A DNA stretch of 49,675 nucleotides from Rhizobium redzepovicii (GTDB lineage: Bacteria > Pseudomonadota > Alphaproteobacteria > Rhizobiales > Rhizobiaceae), in assembly GCF_019793435.1 (NCBI RefSeq), contig NZ_JAILYH010000030.1, positions 1 to 49,675 of the forward strand, in the 5' to 3' direction. The notes under the pieces are model-generated. The model saw nothing but the letters and a program-made list of their open reading frames with translations, searched no databases and was not told where the DNA came from. Numbering within the stretch: position 1 is the stretch's first letter; every line of letters starts with the position of its first letter. Shown here one piece after another: positions 32,494-40,199 of the stretch. Position numbers and translations under genes: made by a program.

Positions 32494-33381
32494 TCAACCG
32501 TGCAATGACGCCGTCAGCCAGGCGGCGGCGAGATCGCGCGCATTGCTTCGCTTGGTCTTGACGGGCACGATGACATTGTAACGCCCTTCGGCGGCAAGCT
32601 CACTGCTGTCGGCCTGCACCAGGGTTCCATCCTCCAGAAACGTGCCGACCAGCATGCGCCATCCCAGCGCGATCCCCTGCCCGGCGCGTGCGGCGGCGAT
32701 GGTTTCGGTATAGTGGTTGAACCGAAGCGATGGCTTGACTTCGATATTGGCGCCAATCAGCGAAACCCATTGCGACCAGTTGTACCAGGACCGATCGACG
32801 ACGTCCGTTTCGATGAATTCGTCGGCCGAGCCCAGCGGCCCATCTCCCCGACGCCTGAGGTAATCCGGAGAGCAGACGGGGGAAATGACGTCGCCGCGCG
32901 AGGCGATGACGGTTCCATCGCTGAAGGGCGGCAGACCGTAGCGGATCGCCACATCGACCTCTCCGCCGTCGAGCGCGATCGGGCTGTCTTGTGAGATCAC
33001 CCGCACCAGAATGCCGGGATTTGCCCGGCGGAATTCGGCGAGCCGCGGCAGCAACCAGAAGGAAGAGAATGCGACGGTCGCCCCGATCGTCACCACGTCC
33101 TGACTGCGCGATTGGAGCGCTTCCACACTCTCGGCGATATCGGCAAAGCTCTTCGCCAGTGTCGCGCCAAGGCTGATGCACGCCGCCGTCGGTTCGATCG
33201 CCCGGTGCTTGCGCACGAACAGAGACTGGCCGAACTCCTCCTCCAGCAACGCAATCTGCCTGCTGACCGCCGCCTGGGTGACGCCGAGCTCGGTCGCGGC
33301 CAGGGTGAAGCTTTTCCTGCGCAGCACCGCTTCCAGCGTCACCAGCGCCGTCAGTGATGGAAGCCGTCTTCGAAATTGCAT
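32494..33381 (-). CDS. LysR-family regulator, GcvA-like, divergent from the Rieske operon
   Basis: A 295-residue protein from the ATG at 33379-33381, so that it opens MQFRRRLPSLTALVTLEAVL as GcvA-type members do; upstream in-frame codons to 33450 are not needed. The helix-turn-helix is SFTLAATELGVTQAAVSRQI. The effector domain contains VTIGATVAFSSFWLLPRLAE, DVAIRYG and AARAGQGIALGWRMLVGTFL, all typical. It diverges from the oxygenase gene with 110 bp between, holding two dyads (33391-33408 and 33446-33460), and is likely to regulate that operon. The effector may be the betaine substrate, but that is inferred only from position. Confidence 0.92.
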   Translation of the reverse strand: MQFRRRLPSLTALVTLEAVLRRKSFTLAATELGVTQAAVSRQIALLEEEFGQSLFVRKHRAIEPTAACISLGATLAKSFADIAESVEALQSRSQDVVTIGATVAFSSFWLLPRLAEFRRANPGILVRVISQDSPIALDGGEVDVAIRYGLPPFSDGTVIASRGDVISPVCSPDYLRRRGDGPLGSADEFIETDVVDRSWYNWSQWVSLIGANIEVKPSLRFNHYTETIAAARAGQGIALGWRMLVGTFLEDGTLVQADSSELAAEGRYNVIVPVKTKRSNARDLAAAWLTASLHG

Positions 33382-33390
33382 CTTGGAGAC

Positions 33391-33460
33391 CTTTTCACAT
33401 GAGAAAAGATTATGCGAACGTGATTTTTTATGCCGTTGAAAGCCCTGCACTGCAAGTGCA
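33391..33460. promoter_or_regulatory. Two dyads in the LysR-Rieske divergent promoter region
   Basis: The first is CTTTTCACATGAGAAAAG at 33391-33408, symmetrical except at two inner positions. The second is TGCACT (33446-33451) / AGTGCA (33455-33460) around GCA. The first lies 10 bp upstream of the LysR start and may be its own site; the second is 32 bp before the oxygenase start. An AAGAGG ribosome-binding sequence precedes the oxygenase ATG. Which protein binds which dyad is unknown. Confidence 0.45.
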
Positions 33461-33491
33461 ATCTAGGGAAACTCTCGCATAAGAGGTTCTC

Positions 33492-34745
33492 ATGCTAAAC
33501 AGGCTTCCTTCTTCCATTTCGGCGCTGCTGGACTCCCGCTCGGAAGGCCACTCGCTGCCGGCCGGCCTCTACATCCGCGAAGACGTATTCGAAGCGGATA
33601 TCGAGGTCTTCTTCCACAAGCACTGGATCTGCGTCGGCCTCGACTGTGATGTTCCGGAGCCCGGCGACGCCACGGTCGTCGATATCGGCAAGACAAGCCT
33701 GATCCTGCTGCGCGACGACGACGGTGAAATCCGCGTCCTGCACAATGTCTGCCGCCATCGCGGCTCTCGCCTTCTCAATCCGGGCAAGACGATCGTTTCG
33801 AAGCTCGTCTGTCCCTATCACACCTGGACCTATGAGCTCACGGGCGAGCTCAGCTACGCCCCCCATATGGGCAAGGAATTTGACAAGGATTGTCACGGCC
33901 TGAAACCCGTCACCTTCAAATCGATCGGCGGCCTGATCTACGTCTGCCTGTCCGACAATCCGCCCGAGGACATTGCCGGACTCGAACAGGCGATGGTCGA
34001 GCGCCTTGCTCCCTATGATATCCGCAATGCCAAGATCGCCCACCAGACCGACGTCATCGAGGACGGCAACTGGAAGCTGACGATGGAGAACAATCGCGAG
34101 TGTTATCACTGCTCCGCCAACCACCCGGAACTCTGCGTCTCCTTCGTCGATCTCGACTTCGGCTTCGATCCGGAAACGCTGAGCCCTGAGGATCGTGAGC
34201 AGGCCGAGGAGCATTTCCGGATGTACGAGGAGCGCACGCAGGCATGGGAGGCCGACGGTTTCCCTTCGGCTGCTGTTGAGCAGCTTTCCGACTGCGCCAC
34301 GAACTTCCGCACGCAGCGGCTGATCATATCAGGTGCGGGCGAATCCCAGACCCACGACGCCACCGCCGCATCCTCCAAGCTCCTCGGCCAGATGACCCGC
34401 AAGGATCTCGGAGACACGCATCTCTGGGGTCATAACAGCTGGAACCACTTCATGGGCGACCATGCTGTCGTGGCAACCGTCATCCCGCTGTCGGCCGGCA
34501 AGACGCTGGTGAGAACCAAGTGGCTGGTGCACAAGGACGCCGTCGAAGGGGTCGATTACGACATCGACAAGCTGACGGATGTCTGGGTCGCCACGACGGA
34601 TCAGGACGCCGATCTCGTCGCCCGTTCCCATGCCGGCGCTCTCGATCCCGCCTATCAGCCGGGCCCCTATTCCCGCTTTTCCGAGACGAACCTCGACAAG
34701 TTCGCCAGCTGGTACATCGACCGGATGCGCGCTCATGGATACTAG
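33492..34745 (+). CDS. Rieske non-heme iron oxygenase, betaine demethylase (GbcA/Stc2-like)
   Basis: A 417-residue oxygenase subunit. The Rieske [2Fe-2S] ligands are Cys87-Arg-His89 and Cys107-Pro-Tyr-His110. The catalytic domain has the mononuclear iron site in ENNRECYHCSANHPEL, with His206 and His211. The protein is of the GbcA type: such enzymes remove a methyl group from glycine betaine, proline betaine (stachydrine) or carnitine-like substrates by hydroxylation, releasing formaldehyde. The reductase gene overlaps its end by 11 bases, and betaine ABC importer genes lie 2.2 kb further on. The exact betaine cannot be read; glycine betaine and proline betaine are the leading options. Soluble, cytoplasmic, probably a trimer by family analogy. 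Confidence 0.87.
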   Translation: MLNRLPSSISALLDSRSEGHSLPAGLYIREDVFEADIEVFFHKHWICVGLDCDVPEPGDATVVDIGKTSLILLRDDDGEIRVLHNVCRHRGSRLLNPGKTIVSKLVCPYHTWTYELTGELSYAPHMGKEFDKDCHGLKPVTFKSIGGLIYVCLSDNPPEDIAGLEQAMVERLAPYDIRNAKIAHQTDVIEDGNWKLTMENNRECYHCSANHPELCVSFVDLDFGFDPETLSPEDREQAEEHFRMYEERTQAWEADGFPSAAVEQLSDCATNFRTQRLIISGAGESQTHDATAASSKLLGQMTRKDLGDTHLWGHNSWNHFMGDHAVVATVIPLSAGKTLVRTKWLVHKDAVEGVDYDIDKLTDVWVATTDQDADLVARSHAGALDPAYQPGPYSRFSETNLDKFASWYIDRMRAHGY

Positions 34746-35826
34746 GACCCCGCAAGCGCTGCTCGCAAGGGCCGCCCGTCACGACGTCTGGAATCCCGAG
34801 GAAGACGATGCGCTCGTCTGTCTCGACGTCCAGCAGGAATCCCATGACGTCAAGACTTTCACCTTCGCATCTCCTGACGGGAAGCGGTTCGCCTTCAAGG
34901 CCGGACAGTATTTTCTGTTCGACCTCGAGCATAACGGAGAGGCGGAAAGCCGATGCTACAGCATCTCGTCTTCGCCTTATCGCACGAACGCCTTCTCCGT
35001 TACGGTAAAACGCGTTCCGGGCGGCAAGATCTCCAACTGGCTTCACGACACCCTGGTTCCGGGAGCGTCCGTCAAGGCGAACGGCCCGCTTGGCAATTTC
35101 ATCCGGCCTGAGGCGTCGAAGCCGAAACTTCTGCTGCTCTCCGGCGGTTCCGGTATCACGCCAGTCATGTCCATTCTGCGGGAACTCGCCGACAGCTGCG
35201 AGCCTGCCGACGTCGTCTTCATGCATGCGGCGCGCACGCCGCAGGATCTGATCTTCCGCGACGAACTCGCCTGCATCGCCCGCAGGCTCAAGGGCCTTCG
35301 GCTGCACTTCCTGCCGGAAACAGTTGCGGGCGAGGCGTCATGGCCTGGCCTCACCGGCCGCATTTCGGCGGACTATGTCAGGCTCGCGGTTCCCGATATT
35401 GCGGAACGGATGGTGATGTGCTGCGGTCCCGCCCCGTTCATGGCGGCCGCACGCAGCATTTCCGCGGAGCTCGGCGTTCCCGCCGCGCACTATCTGGAGG
35501 AAAGCTTCGACGCCGCGGTCATCGACGAGTCTGAAATCCCGGCGATTCAGGAGGCGGCCGCCGAGGTTTTTCAGGTCACTTTCTCGAAGCAGGCCCGCAG
35601 CATCGAGGTAACAGGCGACCAGAGCGTGCTCTCCTGTGCGAAGAAGTCAGGCGTCAGGATTCCATCCTCCTGCGCCAACGGCGTTTGCGGCACCTGCAAG
35701 TCGAAGCTGACATCAGGCACGGTCGACATGAACCACAATGGCGGCATCCGCCAGAGGGAAATCGACGCCGGCTTTTTCCTGCCCTGCTGCTCGAAGCCGC
35801 TCAGCGATCTCGTCATCGAACGCTGA
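34735..35826 (+). CDS. Ferredoxin-NADP reductase-type partner of the Rieske oxygenase (GbcB-like)
   Basis: A 363-residue flavo-iron-sulfur protein from the ATG at 34735, inside the end of the oxygenase gene. FAD binding is shown by RCYSISSSP (residues 73-81), NAD(P)H binding by LLSGGSGITPVMSILRE (from about 135) and the CCGPAPFM motif near 236. A plant-type [2Fe-2S] ferredoxin domain at the C-terminus has ligands Cys313, Cys318, Cys321 and Cys351 or Cys352. Electrons pass from NAD(P)H through FAD and the cluster to the Rieske centre. Overlapping translation with the oxygenase supports a dedicated pair. The adjacent Cys-Cys at 351-352 leaves the fourth ligand ambiguous. Confidence 0.9.
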   Translation: MDTRTPQALLARAARHDVWNPEEDDALVCLDVQQESHDVKTFTFASPDGKRFAFKAGQYFLFDLEHNGEAESRCYSISSSPYRTNAFSVTVKRVPGGKISNWLHDTLVPGASVKANGPLGNFIRPEASKPKLLLLSGGSGITPVMSILRELADSCEPADVVFMHAARTPQDLIFRDELACIARRLKGLRLHFLPETVAGEASWPGLTGRISADYVRLAVPDIAERMVMCCGPAPFMAAARSISAELGVPAAHYLEESFDAAVIDESEIPAIQEAAAEVFQVTFSKQARSIEVTGDQSVLSCAKKSGVRIPSSCANGVCGTCKSKLTSGTVDMNHNGGIRQREIDAGFFLPCCSKPLSDLVIER

Positions 35827-35865
35827 GCGACACCGCACTATTCACCGACAACAGGGATCACGCGG

Positions 35866-37146
35866 ATGCTGCGAGACGAAAACGAATCCGTCGAGCTGGC
35901 CGGCTCAACCGTCTTTAAGGACGAGCGCAAGCAGGCTTACCTCAATCCCGATGGAGCGGACCGGCCTCTCATCAGTCCTGTGCCGGCGGCCACACTCGAC
36001 CGGGCACGCCGCTACCGGCTGGCGCGGCTGCGCATGAAGATGCTCGAATGGGATTGCGGCGCCCTGCTGCTCTACGATCCCGTCAACATCCGCTATGCCT
36101 TCGACTCGTCGAATATGAGCATCTGGACGATGCACAATCCGTCGCGTTACGCGCTGATCCTGGCCGAGGGCCCGGCGATTATTTTCGAATTCGAAGGCGC
36201 CGAACACGTCAATGACGGGCTGCCCGGCATCGACGAGATCCGGCTGGCAAAGTCCTGGATCTTCTTCACCGCCGGCAACCTCATCGAACCCCGCCTGAAA
36301 GCATGGGCTGACGAGGTCGCGGATCTTGTGACCGGCAATGGCGGCAACAGGCGCATCGCCGTCGACAGGCTCGAACCATCAGGCGCCTTCGAACTCACGG
36401 AACGCGGGTTTACCCTTCTCGACGGCCAGGAGCTGGCCGAACGGGCGCGGTCGATCAAAAGCGCTGAAGAAATCGAGCTGATGCGCTGGACGATCCGCGT
36501 CTGCGAAGCGGGAATGGCGCGGATGTACGAAGTGTCAGAGCCGGGCCGTACCGAGCGGGAAATCTGGGCCGAGCTGCACTTCGAAAATGCGCGCAGCGGC
36601 GGCGAATGGCTAGAAACCAAATTGCTGACCGCAGGCCCCCGAACCAATCCCTGGTATCAGGAATGTTCGGACTACGTCATCAAGCGCGGCGAGATGATCT
36701 CCTTCGACACCGATATGATCGGCCCCTACGGCTATTGCGCCGACCTCTCGCGCTCGTGGACATCAGGCCATGTGGCGATGAACGCCAAGCAGAAGGAGCT
36801 TTACGCGGCAGCCAGGGACCAAATCGAGCACAATCTCTCGATTATCCGGCCCGGCATGACGTTCCGGGAGTTCAACGAACTGTCGTGGCAAATCCCGGAG
36901 AAATACCAGCGCTATCGCTATACGCTGGCCCTGCACGGCACCGGCATGGCCGATGAATGGCCGGGCGTGATGCTGCATCCGGATTTCGATCCCGATTTCA
37001 GCGGCATCATCGAGGAGAACATGGTGCTCAACGTCGAAAGCCTGATCGCCGAAGCCGGATCGGAAAGCATCAAGCTGGAGACCCAGGCCCTGATCACATC
37101 AAAGGGCGCGGAGCGGCTGGACACCTTTCCGTGGGAAGAGATCTGA
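35866..37146 (+). CDS. M24-fold metalloenzyme closely resembling DMSP lyase DddP
   Basis: A 426-residue protein with ACAGGGA before the ATG. It has the pita-bread M24 (creatinase/aminopeptidase P) layout: an N-terminal domain with LLLYDPVNIRYAFDSSNMSI and WTMHNP, and a catalytic domain. All six metal ligands of DddP have counterparts with near-constant offset: Asp281, Asp283, Asp293, His357, Glu391 and Glu405. Asp363 in GMADEWPG matches the proposed catalytic Asp of DddP, and Tyr352 and Trp87 match its substrate-pocket aromatics (from memory). GEWLETKLLTAGPRTNPWYQ is almost DddP-like word for word. It follows the oxygenase-reductase pair by 39 bp. A DMSP lyase, a creatinase-like hydrolase or a new betaine-cleaving enzyme are all possible; the fold is certain, the substrate is not. 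Confidence 0.82.
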   Translation: MLRDENESVELAGSTVFKDERKQAYLNPDGADRPLISPVPAATLDRARRYRLARLRMKMLEWDCGALLLYDPVNIRYAFDSSNMSIWTMHNPSRYALILAEGPAIIFEFEGAEHVNDGLPGIDEIRLAKSWIFFTAGNLIEPRLKAWADEVADLVTGNGGNRRIAVDRLEPSGAFELTERGFTLLDGQELAERARSIKSAEEIELMRWTIRVCEAGMARMYEVSEPGRTEREIWAELHFENARSGGEWLETKLLTAGPRTNPWYQECSDYVIKRGEMISFDTDMIGPYGYCADLSRSWTSGHVAMNAKQKELYAAARDQIEHNLSIIRPGMTFREFNELSWQIPEKYQRYRYTLALHGTGMADEWPGVMLHPDFDPDFSGIIEENMVLNVESLIAEAGSESIKLETQALITSKGAERLDTFPWEEI

Positions 37147-37151
37147 GGTGC

Positions 37152-37285
37152 GTTTAAAGCATGTCGCGCAAAAGTGTGCTGCGGTTTTGCCAGGCAAAGC
37201 GCGAAGCGCTTTTGCCGCAACGACATGCGAAAAACAAAGACCTAAAGCGCAAGGAGCGAATCTGAAAGATCGCGAAGCGCTTTAG
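37152..37285. repeat. RIME1-like rhizobial intergenic mosaic element
   Basis: Two dyads frame the element: GCATGTCG (37159-37166) / CGACATGC (37221-37228), and CTAAAGCGC (37242-37250) / GCGCTTTAG (37277-37285). A nested near-palindrome lies between (GGCAAAGCGC, GAA, GCGCTTTTGCC). The order and wording match what I remember of RIME1 elements in Rhizobium. It fills the gap between two convergent operons, and its last arm contains the stop codon (37282-37284) of the AraC-type gene. Confidence 0.68.
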
Positions 37286-38295
37286 TGCGCTCTCAAAGCC
37301 GCCGCGCGATGCTGTGATGGGGTCTGCCCAAAGGTCCGCTTGAAGGTTCGCGTGAACTGGGAGGCATTTTCGAAGCCGACGTCAAGCGCGATCTCGATAA
37401 GCGGCGCCTTCGACTGGACCAGGATCGATTTTGCCCGCTCCATGCGAACCCGATTATAGGCCTTGGCGGGAGACATTCCCGTCTTGTCGATGAAAATTCT
37501 CTCCAACTGCCGCCGTGACAGCCCAACCATCCCGGCAAGCTTCTGGATCGATATGCTGCCGTCGACGAACTGTTCCATCGTAATCATCGCCGCCTTGACG
37601 CGGGCGTCGTCATAGTCGTCATACAGCGGGCGGCGGGGCTGGATGTCCGCCGGCGCCCGGGCCTTCTCGATCTGAAGCACCTCAAGCGCATTTCGCTCGG
37701 CATCCCGGCTGATATATTTCCTGACCAGCAACGCGGCCATGTCGGCCGAACTGCTGCCGCCGGCGCAGGATCCGCGCTGGCGATCGAGATTGAAGAGCCG
37801 GTCGGATCGAACGCCGAGGTCGGGAAACCGCTCGCGAAACTCCTTGTAATGCAGCCAGCTCACGCAGGACTCGTGCCGCTTCATCAGGCCAGCGGCCGCA
37901 AGAATGAACGAGCCCGTGCAAACGCCGATCAGCGGGACCTTCTTGGCATCCGCCTGCCTGAGAAAGTTGATGGTCTGCTGGTCGACAGGGTTCTCCACAG
38001 TCAGAAGTCCGCCGACGACCACGATGTAATCGAATTTCAACGGATCGACGAAATCGGAGGTCGGGGCAACCTGAACTCCGCAGCTCGAGGTGATCAGATG
38101 CCGCGTGCTGCCGATCACCTGCCAATCTGCAAGCACCCTCCCGGAGCGATCCTGCTCGTCGCTGGCAAGCCGCAGCGTATCAATGAAGAGTGCGAAGGCC
38201 GACAGCGTAAATGACCGCGACAGCACGAATCCCACTTTAAGCCGAGCACCGGGTTTCGCGGCGCCGTCTCCCTGCCGATGCTGCTCCGGTCGCAT
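37282..38295 (-). CDS. GlxA-family AraC-type regulator with DJ-1/PfpI-like domain (GbdR-like)
   Basis: A 337-residue protein from the ATG at 38293-38295, which has AAGGAG six bases upstream; an ATG two codons earlier lies directly against that sequence. The N-terminal half is a class I glutamine-amidotransferase-like sensor (KVGFVLSRSFTLSAFALFID, FDYIVVVGGLLTVENPVDQQ, and VPLIGVCTGSFILAAAGLMK with the nucleophile-elbow cysteine). The C-terminal half is the AraC DNA-binding domain (SIQKLAGMVGLSRRQLERIF, then IALDVGFENASQFTRTFKRT). Regulators of this build (GbdR, SouR, CdhR) sense glycine betaine, sarcosine or carnitine, so a betaine sensor is likely. It is the last gene of the minus-strand operon, 40 bp after the racemase-family gene. 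Confidence 0.88.
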   Translation of the reverse strand: MRPEQHRQGDGAAKPGARLKVGFVLSRSFTLSAFALFIDTLRLASDEQDRSGRVLADWQVIGSTRHLITSSCGVQVAPTSDFVDPLKFDYIVVVGGLLTVENPVDQQTINFLRQADAKKVPLIGVCTGSFILAAAGLMKRHESCVSWLHYKEFRERFPDLGVRSDRLFNLDRQRGSCAGGSSSADMAALLVRKYISRDAERNALEVLQIEKARAPADIQPRRPLYDDYDDARVKAAMITMEQFVDGSISIQKLAGMVGLSRRQLERIFIDKTGMSPAKAYNRVRMERAKSILVQSKAPLIEIALDVGFENASQFTRTFKRTFGQTPSQHRAAALRAH

Positions 38296-38335
38296 AGTCA
38301 TCTCCTTGCCGCCTCTCAAAACTCGGAAAATGCGC

Positions 38336-39334
38336 TCATCGAATTTGAAATCCGTGTGCCAGTGGATCACGCTCGTCAACAAAAATGGTGTTGTGGCCGA
38401 TGACCCGCGCCCAGCCGCCAATGCTTGGAAGGATGCCGCGATAAGGTCCGACCCTCGCCTCGGCTTCGACCCGGCCCTCGAAAATGGTTCCGATCAGGCT
38501 TTCATGACGGTATCTCGACCCGACATCGAGCCGCCCCTTGGCGTGGAGCTGCGCCATGCGCGCCGAAGTGCCGGTGCCGCCCGGCGACCGATCGATGGCC
38601 TTGTCGCCATAAAAGACCGCACAGCGTCCGTCCGAAACGTCGTTCACCGGACGGTCGCACCAGATCGCATGATGTACGCCGCGGATTCTGGCATCGTCGG
38701 GATGAACGGGATCGCAGACATCGGCAAGCGCTGATCTGAGCTTCTGGCTGCAGCCGACGATGTCGGAGGCGCTCATGCCGTCGAGCCCGCTCCAATTCTC
38801 TTGCGGCTCGACGACCGCATAATAATTGCCGCCATAGGAGATATCGACGCGCAGACGGCCCATACCAGGCACATCGACCTCGACATCCGCCTCATGGAGA
38901 TAGCTCGCTACATTGTGGAGACGAACGGAATCGACATAGCCGCCCTTCTCCTCATAGGTCACATCAACCCTGCCCGCTGGCGTTTCGATGGCGACCCTGC
39001 CGGGCTTGCGCGGTCTGACCAGCCCCTCCTCGATCGCAGCGGTCACGGTACCGATCGTGCCGGCGCCGCACATCGGCAGGCAGCCGCTGACCTCGATGAA
39101 AAGAACGGCGAAATCGCAGTCCTCTCGATAGGGGGGATAGATGATCGAGCCCGACATGATGTCATGCCCCCTCGGCTCGAACATCAGCGCCCTGCGGACC
39201 CAGTCGTGGTCGCGGACGAAGATTTCCCGGCGCTCGCCCATCGGCACGTGCGGAAGCAGCGGACCGCCGCCGGCAACAAGGCGGACGGGGTTGCCGCAGG
39301 TATGCGCATCGATGCAGAAGAAGCTGTTTCTCAT
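38336..39334 (-). CDS. Proline-racemase-superfamily enzyme with Cys/Gly active site
   Basis: A 332-residue protein of the proline racemase / hydroxyproline epimerase / 3-hydroxyproline dehydratase superfamily. The fold is clear from the N-terminal FFCIDAHTCGNPVRLVAGG and from DRSPGGTGTSARMAQLHAKG. The first catalytic Cys is present (Cys89 in PMCGAGTIG), but the usual following His is Ala91. At the second catalytic position Cys (epimerases) or Thr/Ser (some dehydratases) is replaced by Gly252; the codons read TCG CCG GGC GGC. With only one acid-base thiol, two-base epimerisation is unlikely. A dehydratase or other one-base reaction on a hydroxyproline-like substrate is more plausible. It follows the second permease by 13 bp. 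Confidence 0.82.
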   Translation of the reverse strand: MRNSFFCIDAHTCGNPVRLVAGGGPLLPHVPMGERREIFVRDHDWVRRALMFEPRGHDIMSGSIIYPPYREDCDFAVLFIEVSGCLPMCGAGTIGTVTAAIEEGLVRPRKPGRVAIETPAGRVDVTYEEKGGYVDSVRLHNVASYLHEADVEVDVPGMGRLRVDISYGGNYYAVVEPQENWSGLDGMSASDIVGCSQKLRSALADVCDPVHPDDARIRGVHHAIWCDRPVNDVSDGRCAVFYGDKAIDRSPGGTGTSARMAQLHAKGRLDVGSRYRHESLIGTIFEGRVEAEARVGPYRGILPSIGGWARVIGHNTIFVDERDPLAHGFQIR

Positions 39335-39347
39335 CCTCGGATCCTCC

Positions 39348-40199
39348 TCATCTCGCCTTCGGCAGCCTGTCGCGGTCGAGCAGGCCGCGGGACAACCGGT
39401 CGAGCAGAACGGCGACCGCGACGATTGCCAGGCCGGCTCTCAGGCCAAGCCCCATCTCCATGCGCGTCAGGCCGCGCGTCACCTCGGCGCCGAGACCGCC
39501 TGCGCCGACGAGGCCGGCCAGCACGACCATCGCCAGCGACAGAAGAATGCACTGGTTGAGCCCGACCAGCAGCGTCTGCTTGGCCAGAGGGATTTCGATC
39601 TTCCAGAGGATCGAGCGCGGCGGCGCGCCGATCGCGCTGCCGAGTTCGATGAACACCTTCGGCACCTGGTTGAAGGCCAGCGTCGTCAGGCGCAGCATCG
39701 GCGGAATGCCGTAGACGATGGTGGCGATAATCGCCGGCACGCGCCCAAGGCTGAAGATCATCACCGCCGGAATGAGATAGACCCAGGGCGGCACGGTCTG
39801 CATCACGTCGAGAATTGGCCGAACCACCGCCTCCAGCGTCTTGTGCCGCGAGCACAGGACGCCGATCGGAAAGGCGATGAGCACCGAGATCATCACGGCG
39901 ACGGTGACCAGCGCAAGGGTCTGCATCGATGCCGTCCACAGCCCGACGAGCAGGCAGAAGCCGAGGCAGAGACCGGCAAGGATCGCGGCGCGCAGGCCGA
40001 CGGCAAAGAATGCCAGGACGACGACGATCGCGATCAGCGCATAGGGCGGCACGAAGAGCAGTGCTGCCTCGATAGCCGAAAGCACCGTTTCCACCAGATA
40101 GCTGATGGCCGCAAACAGCGGGTGAAGATTGGTGTTGAGCCAATCGACTGATGGGGCCAGGAAGGCGCCGGGCGAAAACTGCAAGGTCGAAAGATTCAT
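39348..40199 (-). CDS. Betaine/proline ABC transporter permease, ProW type (second)
   Basis: A 283-residue inner-membrane protein, overlapping the preceding permease gene by four bases. An N-terminal amphipathic part (FLAPSVDWLNTNLHPLFAAI) is typical of ProW, followed by about six membrane segments. The QTVPPWVYLIPAVMIFSLGR stretch and the EAA-loop VPKVFIELGSAIGAPPRSIL identify the glycine betaine/proline family. It differs clearly from its neighbour at 40196-41044, so the channel is likely a heterodimer, unlike the usual single-ProW systems. It acts with ProV and ProX just upstream in the operon. Confidence 0.88.
   Translation of the reverse strand: MNLSTLQFSPGAFLAPSVDWLNTNLHPLFAAISYLVETVLSAIEAALLFVPPYALIAIVVVLAFFAVGLRAAILAGLCLGFCLLVGLWTASMQTLALVTVAVMISVLIAFPIGVLCSRHKTLEAVVRPILDVMQTVPPWVYLIPAVMIFSLGRVPAIIATIVYGIPPMLRLTTLAFNQVPKVFIELGSAIGAPPRSILWKIEIPLAKQTLLVGLNQCILLSLAMVVLAGLVGAGGLGAEVTRGLTRMEMGLGLRAGLAIVAVAVLLDRLSRGLLDRDRLPKAR

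Noticed and set aside
8461..37285. Palindromic repeats as a CRISPR array or transposon ends
   Set aside because: The copies are single, far apart, without regular spacers, and no transposase or cas gene is present; they fit intergenic mosaic elements.
38336..39334. 4-hydroxyproline 2-epimerase assignment
   Set aside because: The second catalytic residue is Gly, which is incompatible with the usual two-base mechanism.
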